A program made the position numbers and the translations under genes. The notes below the pieces were generated by a model, which worked only from the letters and a program-made list of their open reading frames with translations, had not been told where the DNA came from and did not search any database. This document shows positions 1 through 5,807 of a DNA stretch of 7,415 nucleotides, in pieces. Every line of letters starts with the position of its first letter. Position 1 is the stretch's first letter. The DNA comes from Ruminococcus sp. UBA946 (lineage in GTDB: Bacteria > Bacillota > Clostridia > Oscillospirales > Ruminococcaceae): assembly GCA_002293295.1 (NCBI GenBank), contig DBCY01000145.1:5646-13060 (forward strand), read 5' to 3'.

Positions 1-6
1 GTGGTA

Positions 7-23
7 TACCGCCTGCGGCGGTA
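7..23. repeat. Short GC-rich hairpin at the left edge
   Basis: A 7-bp perfect stem (TACCGCC at 7-13 with GGCGGTA at 17-23) closes a 3-base loop. Neither strand has a T-run directly after it, so I do not call it a terminator. It may belong to a feature that continues outside the window. Confidence 0.35.
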
Positions 24-35
24 CGATTATATATT

Positions 36-68
36 AAGTAAAAATAAATCCGCCGGACGGCGGATTTA
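36..68 (-). terminator. Rho-independent terminator
   Basis: A 10-bp perfect stem (TAAATCCGCC at 45-54, GGCGGATTTA at 59-68) closes a 4-base loop. On the minus strand the stem is followed directly by a T-rich tract (ATTTTTACTT, about 36-44). This fits the 3' end of the minus-strand transcript carrying the DUF6809-like gene. The palindromic element at 68-229 now separates the gene's stop codon from it, so the terminator probably served the gene before that element arrived. Confidence 0.75.
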
Positions 69-229
69 GAACCTGTTCCCAGAGGAAAAATGTATGGATT
101 TTCGAGTATGATTTTACTGAAGACAAGGCGAAAATCCGCAGACAGGCTGTCGCCTTTCAAGGATTTTCAACGCTGTATTCGGTAAAATCTACCGAAATGA
201 CATACATTTTTCCTCTGGGAACAGGTTCT
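68..229. mobile_element. MITE-like 162-bp palindromic element
   Basis: The outer 29 bases of each side (68-96 and 201-229) are perfect inverted repeats with ends AGAACCTGTTCCC / GGGAACAGGTTCT. Inside them the arms keep pairing imperfectly: 110-137 matches the reverse complement of 161-189 at most positions with small gaps, and 97-109 loosely matches 190-200. An alternative inner stem is AAGGCGA (125-131) with TCGCCTT (150-156). No open reading frame fits inside. If the element is taken as 69-228, both sides are flanked by TTA (66-68 and 229-231), a possible 3-bp target duplication. Perfect long terminal repeats, small size and lack of a transposase suggest a non-autonomous element moved in trans. 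A non-mobile repeated palindrome (REP/BIME-like) is the alternative. The parent transposase family cannot be told from this copy. Confidence 0.65.
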
Positions 230-243
230 TATTAATATGTAAT

Positions 244-513
244 TTATTCGCCTGATAAAACCTCAATCATAAGCATTACACCTAATTTAAAGCCTTCTTT
301 AAAACTTTGTTTTACTTCATATTCAACGGTTTTGTTATCAAGGCTTTCCAGTTCGTCATAACGCATAAAATTTTCTTCCGTAAGTAACGGGTAAAGCCAG
401 TTATCTTTTTCGTCGGCTATTTTTTCGCTGATATTACCATATTCTTCATCGGCTACTTTCATCTTGTCAAGCGGGTTGATATTTCCATAAAAAAGTTCAT
501 CTAGTAATCCCAT
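244..513 (-). CDS. Small DUF6809-like protein, function unknown
   Basis: An 89-residue acidic protein, which I recognise from memory as resembling the DUF6809 family of small Clostridial proteins: LLDELFYGNINP near the N-terminus (residues 3-14), a charged middle with EKIADEKDNW (30-39), and a conserved-looking C-terminal helix FKEGFKLGVMLMIEVL (71-86). There is no signal peptide or clear membrane segment, and no catalytic motif. I chose the ATG at 511-513 because GGAGG sits 8 bases before it; the reading frame also opens at a TTG (526-528), but that codon touches the Shine-Dalgarno sequence and would place the ribosome wrongly. It follows the ribbon-helix-helix gene on the same strand after 125 bases, and its untranslated leader is antisense to the proposed plus-strand RNA at 572-650. 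Its stop codon lies 14 bases before a palindromic element. The family has no known biochemical role, so I give none. Confidence 0.8.
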   Translation of the reverse strand: MGLLDELFYGNINPLDKMKVADEEYGNISEKIADEKDNWLYPLLTEENFMRYDELESLDNKTVEYEVKQSFKEGFKLGVMLMIEVLSGE

Positions 514-536
514 TATATTTACCTCCAAAATCTAAT

Positions 537-565
537 TTGACTTTTTTCAGAAAGTGTGGTACAAT
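537..565 (+). promoter_or_regulatory. Sigma-A promoter of a plus-strand small RNA
   Basis: TTGACT (537-542), a 17-base spacer and TACAAT (560-565) are present, with TGG just before the -10 giving an extended -10 form. Transcription should start near 572. No plus-strand protein gene follows; a terminator does, about 70 bases later. The -35 lies inside the leader of the minus-strand DUF6809-like gene. Confidence 0.7.
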
Positions 566-580
566 ACATAATGGATTTGT

Positions 581-586
581 ATTATA
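581..586 (-). promoter_or_regulatory. Possible -10 element for the DUF6809-like gene
   Basis: On the minus strand TATAAT occurs at 581-586, about 70 bases before the start codon. No good -35 lies 16-18 bases upstream (sequences there resemble GAGTGT), so the gene may instead depend on transcription from the RHH promoter, or need an activator. A start here would make the message overlap most of the plus-strand RNA. Confidence 0.3.
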
Positions 587-601
587 TATACTTTCCGGTG
601 T

Positions 602-649
602 GAACACTCGCCTTGTTTTGAACGATGGGGCGGGTGTTCTACTTTTTTT
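602..649 (+). terminator. Rho-independent terminator of the plus-strand RNA
   Basis: An 11-bp stem (602-612 with 629-639) is followed by TAC and seven T (643-649). One position is T608 against G633: a G-U wobble in the plus-strand RNA, but a C-A mismatch in the minus-strand RNA, and only the plus strand has a T-run. Both facts say the plus strand is the functional one. The T-run is the complement of the A-rich Glu-Lys-Lys codons that end the RHH gene. Confidence 0.7.
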
Positions 650-821
650 CTTCAACCTCACTTTTAACCTTTTGGATACCAAGTCTAATTACATCACTTT
701 TTGACATTGATGTTTTTTCACAGCAATAATTCAGGTCTGATATTGTTTGTTTGTCTGCTCTTATTTTTAATTGTATATCCTTCGGATTATCAGATTTCGG
801 TCTGCCTGTACGCGGCGACAT
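639..821 (-). CDS. Ribbon-helix-helix (CopG/Arc-type) DNA-binding protein
   Basis: A 60-residue protein with the ribbon-helix-helix layout: basic N-terminal arm SPRTGRPKSDNPK (2-14), a beta strand IQLKIRAD (16-23) that would sit in the major groove, helix 1 KQTISDLNYCCEKT (24-37), a turn at SMS, and helix 2 KSDVIRLGIQKVKSEV (41-56). Such proteins dimerise and bind short palindromic operators, usually their own. The start ATG at 819-821 has GAGGTG just upstream. A TTGACT-17-TATAAT promoter precedes it, with an inverted repeat over the -10, so autorepression is likely. The last codons (Glu-Glu-Lys-Lys) double, on the other strand, as the T-run of the plus-strand RNA terminator. Alternatives are a CopG-like partner of the antisense RNA next door, or an orphan antitoxin; no toxin-like gene is recognisable nearby. 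Confidence 0.85.
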   Translation of the reverse strand: MSPRTGRPKSDNPKDIQLKIRADKQTISDLNYCCEKTSMSKSDVIRLGIQKVKSEVEEKK

Positions 822-839
822 TTATCCACCTCACATATC

Positions 840-870
840 GTGTACACATATAATTATATATAAGTATACA
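840..870. promoter_or_regulatory. Palindromic operator over the RHH-gene -10
   Basis: GTGTACAC (840-847, itself self-complementary) and GTATACA (864-870) form an imperfect inverted repeat, with AT-rich bases between. It covers the -10 element and the start site of the RHH gene. Small symmetrical half-sites of this type are what RHH dimers bind, so this is the likely autoregulatory site. Binding is inferred from position and symmetry only. Confidence 0.5.
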
Positions 871-881
871 CAAAAAGTCAA
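853..881 (-). promoter_or_regulatory. Sigma-A promoter of the RHH gene
   Basis: On the minus strand TTGACT (876-881), a 17-base spacer and a perfect TATAAT (853-858) place the start near 846, about 25 bases before the ATG. It gives the small regulator its own transcription unit, independent of glyS upstream. Confidence 0.8.
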
Positions 882-918
882 TACTTTAAATTGTAAAATA
901 TTTATTAACAACGAAAAG

Positions 919-960
919 TTAATCAGGGTGTATATTTCACTTGACAACACACCCTGTTAA
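919..960 (-). terminator. Probable terminator after glyS
   Basis: A 12-bp stem with one bulged base (TTAA.CAGGGTGT at 919-931 with ACACCCTGTTAA at 949-960) closes a 17-base loop, 38 bases beyond the glyS stop codon. On the minus strand it is followed by CTTTTC, a short T-run. The large loop and weak T-run keep confidence moderate, but nothing else separates glyS from the next promoter. Confidence 0.5.
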
Positions 961-998
961 TTCATTTAAGGACTATTAACATTTACTCTCAGTTTACT

Positions 999-2369
999 CT
1001 AAAACTCCAGTTTTTCATCAAGGTATTTTACCAATGTGTCAATATTAACCCGTTCCTGCTTCATGGTATCCCTTTCGCGGACGGTAACGCAGTTATCCTC
1101 AAGGGTATCAAAATCATAGGTAATACAGAAAGGCGTGCCTATTTCGTCCTGACGGCGGTAACGCTTCCCGATTTGACCGGCTTCGTCGTATTCAACGCTG
1201 AACTTTCCGGCAAGCTTTGCATAAAGTTCTGCGGACTGCTCCTTAAGCTTTTTAGTCAGCGGAAGCACGGCGGCTTTTACGGGTGCAAGCGCGGGGTGAA
1301 GGTGCATAACGGTTCGTATGTCGCCGCCCTCGATTTCCTCTTCGTCATATGCCTCGCAGACAATAGAAAGAAACAACCTTTCAACGCCAAGGGACGGCTC
1401 GATGACATAGGGAACATACTTGCTGTTATCCTCAGGGTCAAAGTATTCAAGTGATTTTTTGCTGTGTTCGATATGCCGGGTAAGGTCATAGTCAGTTCTG
1501 TCTGCAATGCCCCAAAGCTCCCCCCATCCGAACGGGAATGAAAATTCAAAGTCGGTAGTCGCCTTTGAATAAAAGCTCAGTTCGTCCTTGTCATGGTCGC
1601 GCAGGCGAAGATGCTCTTCCTTTAACCCGAGGCTGAACAGGAAATCCCTGCAGAAAGCCCTCCAGTATGAAAACCATTCCAGGTCGGTTCCGGGTTTGCA
1701 GAAAAACTCAAGCTCCATTTGTTCAAACTCGCGTACGCGGAAAATAAAATTCCCGGGAGTAATTTCATTCCTGAAGGACTTACCGATTTGCGCCACGCCG
1801 AAAGGAATTTTTTTCCTTGAGGTTCTTTGAATATTAGCAAAGTTTACAAAAATACCCTGCGCCGTTTCGGGACGCAGATAAAGCTCCGATTTAGTATCGT
1901 CGGTAACGCCCTGGAAGGTTTTGAACATAAGGTTAAACTGCCTGATGTCGGTAAAATCCTTTGAACCGCAGTCGGGACAGGGAATACCTTTTTCGTTTAT
2001 ATAATCGGTAAGCTGCTGGTTTATCCAGCCTGCCGGATTAGTTCCGTCAAAATTTTCAATAAGGTTATCTGCCCTGTGACGGGTTTTGCAGGATTTGCAG
2101 TCCATTAAAGGGTCGGAAAATCCGCCCAGATGCCCCGAAGCGACCCATGTTTCGGGATTCATAAGTATCGCGCTGTCCAGACCGACATTATAGGGGGATT
2201 CCTGAACGAATTTTTTCCACCATGCTTTTTTGATATTGTTTTTAAGCTCGACGCCTAAAGGACCGTAATCCCAGGTGTTTGCAAGGCCGCCGTAAATTTC
2301 CGAACCAGGGTAAATAAAACCCCTGCCCTTACATAAGCTTACGATTTTTTCCATTGTTTTATCAGCCAT
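999..2369 (-). CDS. glyS: Glycyl-tRNA synthetase (alpha2, class II)
   Basis: Charges tRNA-Gly with glycine using ATP, in the cytoplasm. At 456 residues it matches the single-chain homodimer type (as in Bacillus-related, archaeal and eukaryotic enzymes) rather than the alpha2beta2 type of E. coli. Visible landmarks: GFIYPGSEIYGGLANTWDYG (17-36), the glycine-enzyme N-terminal signature; CKSC (91-94) and CPDC (131-134), two Cys pairs likely to bind zinc; YLRPETAQGIFVNF (164-177); class II motif 2 with FRNE (199-202) and RVREFEQMELEFF (211-223); class II motif 3 EPSLGVERL (324-332); and a C-terminal anticodon-binding domain from about 355, ending RERDTMKQERV. It looks intact. The ATG has GGAG 6 bases upstream. 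No T-box leader is present, although many Firmicute glyS genes have one: only 153 bases separate it from the previous gene. The gene may be called glyQS or glyS by different annotators. Confidence 0.97.
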   Translation of the reverse strand: MADKTMEKIVSLCKGRGFIYPGSEIYGGLANTWDYGPLGVELKNNIKKAWWKKFVQESPYNVGLDSAILMNPETWVASGHLGGFSDPLMDCKSCKTRHRADNLIENFDGTNPAGWINQQLTDYINEKGIPCPDCGSKDFTDIRQFNLMFKTFQGVTDDTKSELYLRPETAQGIFVNFANIQRTSRKKIPFGVAQIGKSFRNEITPGNFIFRVREFEQMELEFFCKPGTDLEWFSYWRAFCRDFLFSLGLKEEHLRLRDHDKDELSFYSKATTDFEFSFPFGWGELWGIADRTDYDLTRHIEHSKKSLEYFDPEDNSKYVPYVIEPSLGVERLFLSIVCEAYDEEEIEGGDIRTVMHLHPALAPVKAAVLPLTKKLKEQSAELYAKLAGKFSVEYDEAGQIGKRYRRQDEIGTPFCITYDFDTLEDNCVTVRERDTMKQERVNIDTLVKYLDEKLEF

Positions 2370-2384
2370 AAAAACTCCGTTTCT

Positions 2385-2399
2385 CCGTTTTTTAAACGG
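2385..2399 (-). repeat. Small hairpin in the glyS leader
   Basis: A 6-bp perfect stem (CCGTTT at 2385-2390 with AAACGG at 2394-2399) around 3 bases lies just before the glyS Shine-Dalgarno sequence. If transcription starts near the -10 at 2405-2410, this would be the very 5' end of the message, where a hairpin often stabilises RNA. Its role is inferred. Confidence 0.35.
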
Positions 2400-2404
2400 T
2401 ATTT

Positions 2405-2410
2405 ATTATA
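2405..2410 (-). promoter_or_regulatory. Possible -10 element for glyS
   Basis: A perfect TATAAT on the minus strand lies about 35 bases before the glyS ATG. The best -35 candidate is poor (TTAATG with an 18-base spacer). glyS may alternatively be read through from the TIM-barrel gene. Confidence 0.35.
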
Positions 2411-2503
2411 TAGTCAGCGTATTCAAATCATTAACAATGCTGGTATATCGCAGTAGACAGAATTATTTAATTAATATAAGCTTTTAACTCTTAATTTATA
2501 ATT

Positions 2504-2524
2504 CCACACTCCACACTCCACACT
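2504..2524. repeat. Heptanucleotide tandem repeat (CCACACT)x3
   Basis: Three exact head-to-tail copies of CCACACT (2504-2510, 2511-2517, 2518-2524) start within the stop codon of the TIM-barrel gene and run into the spacer before glyS. Two similar 7-base repeat arrays occur at 6101-6121 and 7352-7415, suggesting a family of heptamer repeats in this genome. Confidence 0.85.
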
Positions 2525-3320
2525 AACAAAACCCATTTTCCCTCAGGTATCCGTCCAGTTCTCTGTAGTTTCCGGCAAGCTCGTCGGGGTCGTTGAAACT
2601 GTGTCTGTAAAGCTCAAGTATTATATTTCCGTTAAAATTTATTTTACTGACTTCTTTAAAAAAAGACAGGTTGTCATATTCGCCCAAACCGAATTTCAAG
2701 CAGTCCCCGGCAGTTCCGGAATCGGAAAAATGTATGTGCTTTATATGCGAACCCAGAACTTTTATAAAGTCTACGGGGTCGCAGAACATACGGTGCGCCT
2801 GTTTGGTGTCCAGCGCGAATTTCGCCTTGCCGCCGATATGTTCAGTCATTTTCCTGAAAAAATCCAGGTTCCCCGTTGTCGGGCGGTATACGTTTTCATG
2901 CAGAACCTCCACCCCGTTTTCGGAGGCTTTTTCCTGAATGTATGCAAACCTTTCATAATAAGCTTCATCGGAAATCGAATCGACAAAGCTTTTGTTACCG
3001 TGAAAGATAAAATACTTCGCGCCGAACTTATTCATATATTCAAAAAATCTCTTATAATAAAGGAGCATATCATTAATCCGGCGTTCATAAACCGTAAAGA
3101 ACATCATAGGCTCCATCGCGCAGGTATAAGGATGTACAGCCGCAACATCAATACCGTATTCATTTTTTATGTCAAGCATTAAGGAAAGGTAAGGGTCGTT
3201 CAGTTCACGGTCGGTATTTACGAATATTTCAATTGTTTTAATACCCCTTACAGCCAGAGCTTTAAAGGCTTCTTCAAGAAGCATCGGATAAAGACAGGCT
3301 GTTGATATTCCGGCTTTCAA
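2523..3320 (-). CDS. Sugar phosphate isomerase/epimerase-like TIM-barrel protein
   Basis: A 265-residue protein of the xylose-isomerase-like / AP-endonuclease-2 TIM-barrel superfamily. It opens with MKAGISTACL (first strand) and carries likely metal-ligand and active-site residues at strand ends: H63 (AVHPY), H107 (IFHGN), E142 (LHEN), D171 and H176 (LDTKQAHR), H197 with D200 (HIHFSD) and E236 (ILELYR). This set suits binding of one or more divalent metals and either isomerisation of a sugar or related chemistry; the substrate cannot be read from sequence. It appears full length with no signal peptide. The start is TTG (3318-3320): an in-frame TAA lies seven codons upstream with no ATG or GTG between, and a G-rich stretch with AAAGG precedes it. 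It lies 131 bases after secF on the same strand, with a hairpin between; whether they share a message is unclear. Confidence 0.85.
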   Translation of the reverse strand: MKAGISTACLYPMLLEEAFKALAVRGIKTIEIFVNTDRELNDPYLSLMLDIKNEYGIDVAAVHPYTCAMEPMMFFTVYERRINDMLLYYKRFFEYMNKFGAKYFIFHGNKSFVDSISDEAYYERFAYIQEKASENGVEVLHENVYRPTTGNLDFFRKMTEHIGGKAKFALDTKQAHRMFCDPVDFIKVLGSHIKHIHFSDSGTAGDCLKFGLGEYDNLSFFKEVSKINFNGNIILELYRHSFNDPDELAGNYRELDGYLRENGFC

Positions 3321-3350
3321 ATTCCGCCCCCGCCTTTCTGGTTATAGTGT

Positions 3351-3403
3351 GTTTTTATCATAAATGCATAAGCGGACGGGATACCCCGCCCGCTTGATAA
3401 AAC
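3351..3403 (-). repeat. Nested hairpin between secF and the TIM-barrel gene
   Basis: An 11-bp GC-rich stem (3370-3380 with 3385-3395, loop ATAC) is fully paired in the minus-strand RNA, where its one irregular position becomes G-U; in the plus-strand RNA it is an A-C mismatch. An outer pair, GTTTTTATCA (3351-3360) and TGATAAAAC (3395-3403), can close over it. No T-run follows, so it is not a standard intrinsic terminator. It could be a 3'-end stabiliser for secDF, a weak terminator or a processing site. Confidence 0.5.
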
Positions 3404-3451
3404 AATTACAAATATAAATAGACAAAGGTACGGGATTACATAGAATTAATA

Positions 3452-4405
3452 CTATGCCTTAGCGGTTTTCCTGACAATTTTATTGTTCTTGTCTTTACGG
3501 ATGGCAAGCCAGAAAGGACAGGTAAAGCATAAGGACGAATATGTGCCCGCAATCATACCTACCATCATCGGGAATGAGAAGGAAATGATTGAATTGACAC
3601 CGTAAAGGGCGGCAACAACCGTAACAACAAGCATAGCCATAATTGTTGTGATTGAAGTGTTTATAGCGCGGGTCAGAGACTGATTGATACTCAGATTAAC
3701 AATTTCCTTATGAGATTTTACTTTGCGGAAAAGGGCTTCGTTTTCACGTATACGGTCGTATATAACAATTGTGTTGTTTATCGAATAACCCAGAATCGTG
3801 AGAACAACCGCCATAAAATTGGCGTTAATCGACATACCGAAAATTATAAAGGTTCCGTATACGATAATACAGTCATGAATAAGGGCAATTACAGCGCAAG
3901 CGCCTGCCAGCCATCCTCCGATGTTTTTAAAGCGTACCGCAATATAAAGGATAAGAACCAAAGCTGATAATGCTACCGCGACAAGGCATTTTAAGAAGAA
4001 AACACGTCCCGACGATGGTGAGACATCGGATGATTCAAGTAATTCCAGGTTGTTTGAGGCATATTTTTCAGTAAGAGCGTTGGTAAGTTCAAACTGCTTA
4101 TCCGACGTGAGACCTGAATTGGAAAGAAGAGATAGCTGAATATTGTTTTTACCGGTGGAAAAATCATTTCCTGTGGTTATACTAACGCCGGTTCCGCCCA
4201 GGGCTTCGGTCGATATACTTTCAAATTCGTTAATGTCTATATCTCCGTCGTAAATATAAGTCAGAATAGTACCGCCCTTGAACTGGATATCAAGATTTAC
4301 GCCGAATATAAACGAAGAAAGAATTGAAACGGCGACAAGGACGCACGATATTGTAATAAACAGTTTAGACCTGCCTATGAAATCGAAATTGAATTTTTTA
4401 CGCAT
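3452..4405 (-). CDS. secF: Protein translocase subunit SecF
   Basis: Partner of SecD in the membrane complex that helps complete Sec-dependent export, driven by the ion gradient. The 317 residues show the family layout: TM1 about 14-35; FKGGT (42-46), the SecF form of the FxGG motif; a periplasm-side (here extracellular) domain about 50-130; then five TM segments between about 135 and 302, with ALIHDCI (174-180), GYSINNTIVIYDRIREN (206-222) and SLTRAINTSITT (243-254). The usual motif is GYSIND; here the Asp position is Asn211, which aligns with E. coli D213 and the Thermus D637 proton-path residue. Arg246 is kept. I chose ATG 4403-4405 because GGAGG lies 8 bases upstream; the upstream GTG (4412-4414) overlaps that site. 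The start overlaps the end of secD by 8 bases, so translation is probably coupled. Confidence 0.96.
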   Translation of the reverse strand: MRKKFNFDFIGRSKLFITISCVLVAVSILSSFIFGVNLDIQFKGGTILTYIYDGDIDINEFESISTEALGGTGVSITTGNDFSTGKNNIQLSLLSNSGLTSDKQFELTNALTEKYASNNLELLESSDVSPSSGRVFFLKCLVAVALSALVLILYIAVRFKNIGGWLAGACAVIALIHDCIIVYGTFIIFGMSINANFMAVVLTILGYSINNTIVIYDRIRENEALFRKVKSHKEIVNLSINQSLTRAINTSITTIMAMLVVTVVAALYGVNSIISFSFPMMVGMIAGTYSSLCFTCPFWLAIRKDKNNKIVRKTAKA

Positions 4406-5807
4406 TTTTTCCACCTCCGTACAGTCTTGGATTTCTTAAAGACTTGAACTTGGAAAGAGATACCGTCATAAGACGCGAACAGAAAACTCCGAAGAACAGA
4501 TTTAACAGAACTCCCGAAAGCAGTGTAAATCCGAATGAATAAATCGTTCCGGCGGTTGTCGGTCCGAACATAAAAAATGCGAAATTAAGCAGCTTTGCGA
4601 ATATACTGTCAGTCGTTCCGAAAGCTCCCATAAGAATGATTGCTACAAGAATCATTGTCAGGTTACCGTCGATAATTGCCGTTAAAGCCCGCTTAAACCC
4701 TGATTCCACGGAACCGTCAAGGGTTTTTCCGCTTTCTATTTCCTCTTTGATTCTTTCTCCGATAATGACATTAGCGTCAACTCCCATACCTACGGCAAGG
4801 ATTATACCGGCGATACCGGGGATTGTCAGTATCGAGCTGTTCATAAACCCGAAATAACCGGAAATGAACGCCAGAGTACCGGCAACCTGTCCTATCAGTG
4901 CGATTACCGCTACAGTACCGGGCAGACGGTAAACAAATATCATAAATAAAGCAATCAAAGCAAAAGCTATAAGACCTGCCGTTACCATCGCGTCAAGCGC
5001 GCCCATTCCGAGACTGGGAGATATTGTTGAAAAACTAGCGGTAACAAGCTTGAAGGGAAGCGCTCCGGAATTTATTTTATCGGCAAGCTCCTTTGCCGAC
5101 TGAGCGTCAAAGCTGCCTGTTATCGATGCCCTGCCGTCGGTGATTGCCGAGTTTACGTTCGGATAGGATATGCAGGTTTCATCCATCCATATTGAAATAA
5201 TTCCGTTTGTCTGAGCGAGCCTTGAAGTCGCCTCGGCAAACTTCTGCTTGCCGCTGTCATTGAGCTCGAGGCTTACACCCCAGTCCTGTGTGCCGTTTTC
5301 ATTTTGAGTATAAGCCGCATATGCCTGATTTATATCGGCTCCGACTAGAATGACATTTTCTTCCGTGATTCCGGTATATAAACCCAGCTCGTCGACTTCA
5401 TAGCCTTCGCGGAAGGTCAGCATGGCAGTTTCGCCAAGCTCCTTAACGGCGGCTTCGGGGTCGAAGTCGGCTTCGTTTTCTTTCCAAGGGAAGCGTACTA
5501 TAATCCTGTCGCTGTTATAATCAATATAGCATTCATAATCGGTAATCCCGAGGTTAATCATACGCTGGACTATAACCTCCTTAGCCGAATCAAGCTGGGG
5601 GTCTGTAGCGTCAATATCCTCGGGAGAAGTGAACGTAACGTCAACTCCGCCTTTAATATCGATACCGAAACGGATATCATTCACACCTTTAATGTACACC
5701 GTTGAAATATCACCGTAATAGGTTGTAAGACCCAATATAACCGAAACGGTAAAAACGGCGATAAGTGCAAAAACAATAAAAAATACAGGCTTTTTAACCT
5801 TTCTCAC
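4398..5807 (-). CDS. secD: Protein translocase subunit SecD
   Basis: Works with SecF at the SecYEG channel to pull exported proteins across the membrane. At 469 residues it is a short form (E. coli SecD is about 615). TM1 is about 7-29; FGIDIKGGVDVTF (47-59) is the D1 motif; the first external domain includes VIVQRMINLGITD (78-90) and DRIIVRFP (100-107); LPFKLVTASFSTISPSLGMG (250-269) leads into TM2; TM2-TM6 run from about 271 to 445. GMGVDANVIIGERIKEEI (340-357) contains Asp344, the conserved ion-path aspartate, and ESGFKRALTAIIDGNLT (368-384) is the next conserved block. All key residues are present. The start is GTG (5805-5807) with AAAGGATGG upstream. The last codons carry the Shine-Dalgarno sequence for secF. 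A consensus promoter lies about 120 bases upstream. No yajC or other export gene is adjacent. Confidence 0.96.
   Translation of the reverse strand: MRKVKKPVFFIVFALIAVFTVSVILGLTTYYGDISTVYIKGVNDIRFGIDIKGGVDVTFTSPEDIDATDPQLDSAKEVIVQRMINLGITDYECYIDYNSDRIIVRFPWKENEADFDPEAAVKELGETAMLTFREGYEVDELGLYTGITEENVILVGADINQAYAAYTQNENGTQDWGVSLELNDSGKQKFAEATSRLAQTNGIISIWMDETCISYPNVNSAITDGRASITGSFDAQSAKELADKINSGALPFKLVTASFSTISPSLGMGALDAMVTAGLIAFALIALFMIFVYRLPGTVAVIALIGQVAGTLAFISGYFGFMNSSILTIPGIAGIILAVGMGVDANVIIGERIKEEIESGKTLDGSVESGFKRALTAIIDGNLTMILVAIILMGAFGTTDSIFAKLLNFAFFMFGPTTAGTIYSFGFTLLSGVLLNLFFGVFCSRLMTVSLSKFKSLRNPRLYGGGKNA

Larger units (their letters stand above)
572..650 (+). ncRNA. Putative small antisense RNA between RHH and DUF6809-like genes
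   Basis: The unit is defined by a near-consensus promoter just upstream and a strong terminator hairpin at its end, giving about 78 nt with no worthwhile reading frame. The 5' half is AU-rich; the 3' half is the terminator stem-loop with a 16-nt loop (613-628) that could act as a recognition loop. It is complementary to the 3' end of the ribbon-helix-helix message (12 codon bases, 639-650) and to the untranslated leader of the DUF6809-like gene. By position it could act as a counter-transcript attenuating or destabilising read-through from one gene to the other, as RNAII does in CopG-type plasmid copy control. That function is inference; existence of the transcript is well supported but untested. 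I could not match it to a named RNA family. Confidence 0.55.

Noticed and set aside
526..528. TTG start giving a 94-residue DUF6809-like protein
   Set aside because: The TTG touches the GGAGG ribosome binding site of the ATG at 511-513; the shorter start matches spacing and the family's N-terminus.
244..821. Classical toxin-antitoxin pair (RHH antitoxin with DUF6809-like toxin)
   Set aside because: The genes do not overlap or couple, are 125 bases apart with an opposing RNA unit between, and the second protein shows no toxin fold or motif.
751..960. Plus-strand 69-codon frame
   Set aside because: It runs antisense to the RHH gene and through its promoter, has no ribosome site and no recognisable protein features.
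2370..2522. T-box riboswitch upstream of glyS
   Set aside because: The spacer is too short and lacks the conserved T-box AGGGTGG-type sequence and an antiterminator/terminator pair.
2504..2524. CRISPR array
   Set aside because: Units of 7 bases without spacers are simple tandem repeats; the same applies to 6101-6121 and 7352-7415.
2601..3182. Plus-strand 193-codon frame opposite the TIM-barrel gene
   Set aside because: The opposite strand encodes a protein with full family motifs; this frame is a shadow with no domain resemblance.
4412..4414. GTG start giving a 320-residue SecF
   Set aside because: It overlaps the GGAGG that serves the ATG at 4403-4405.
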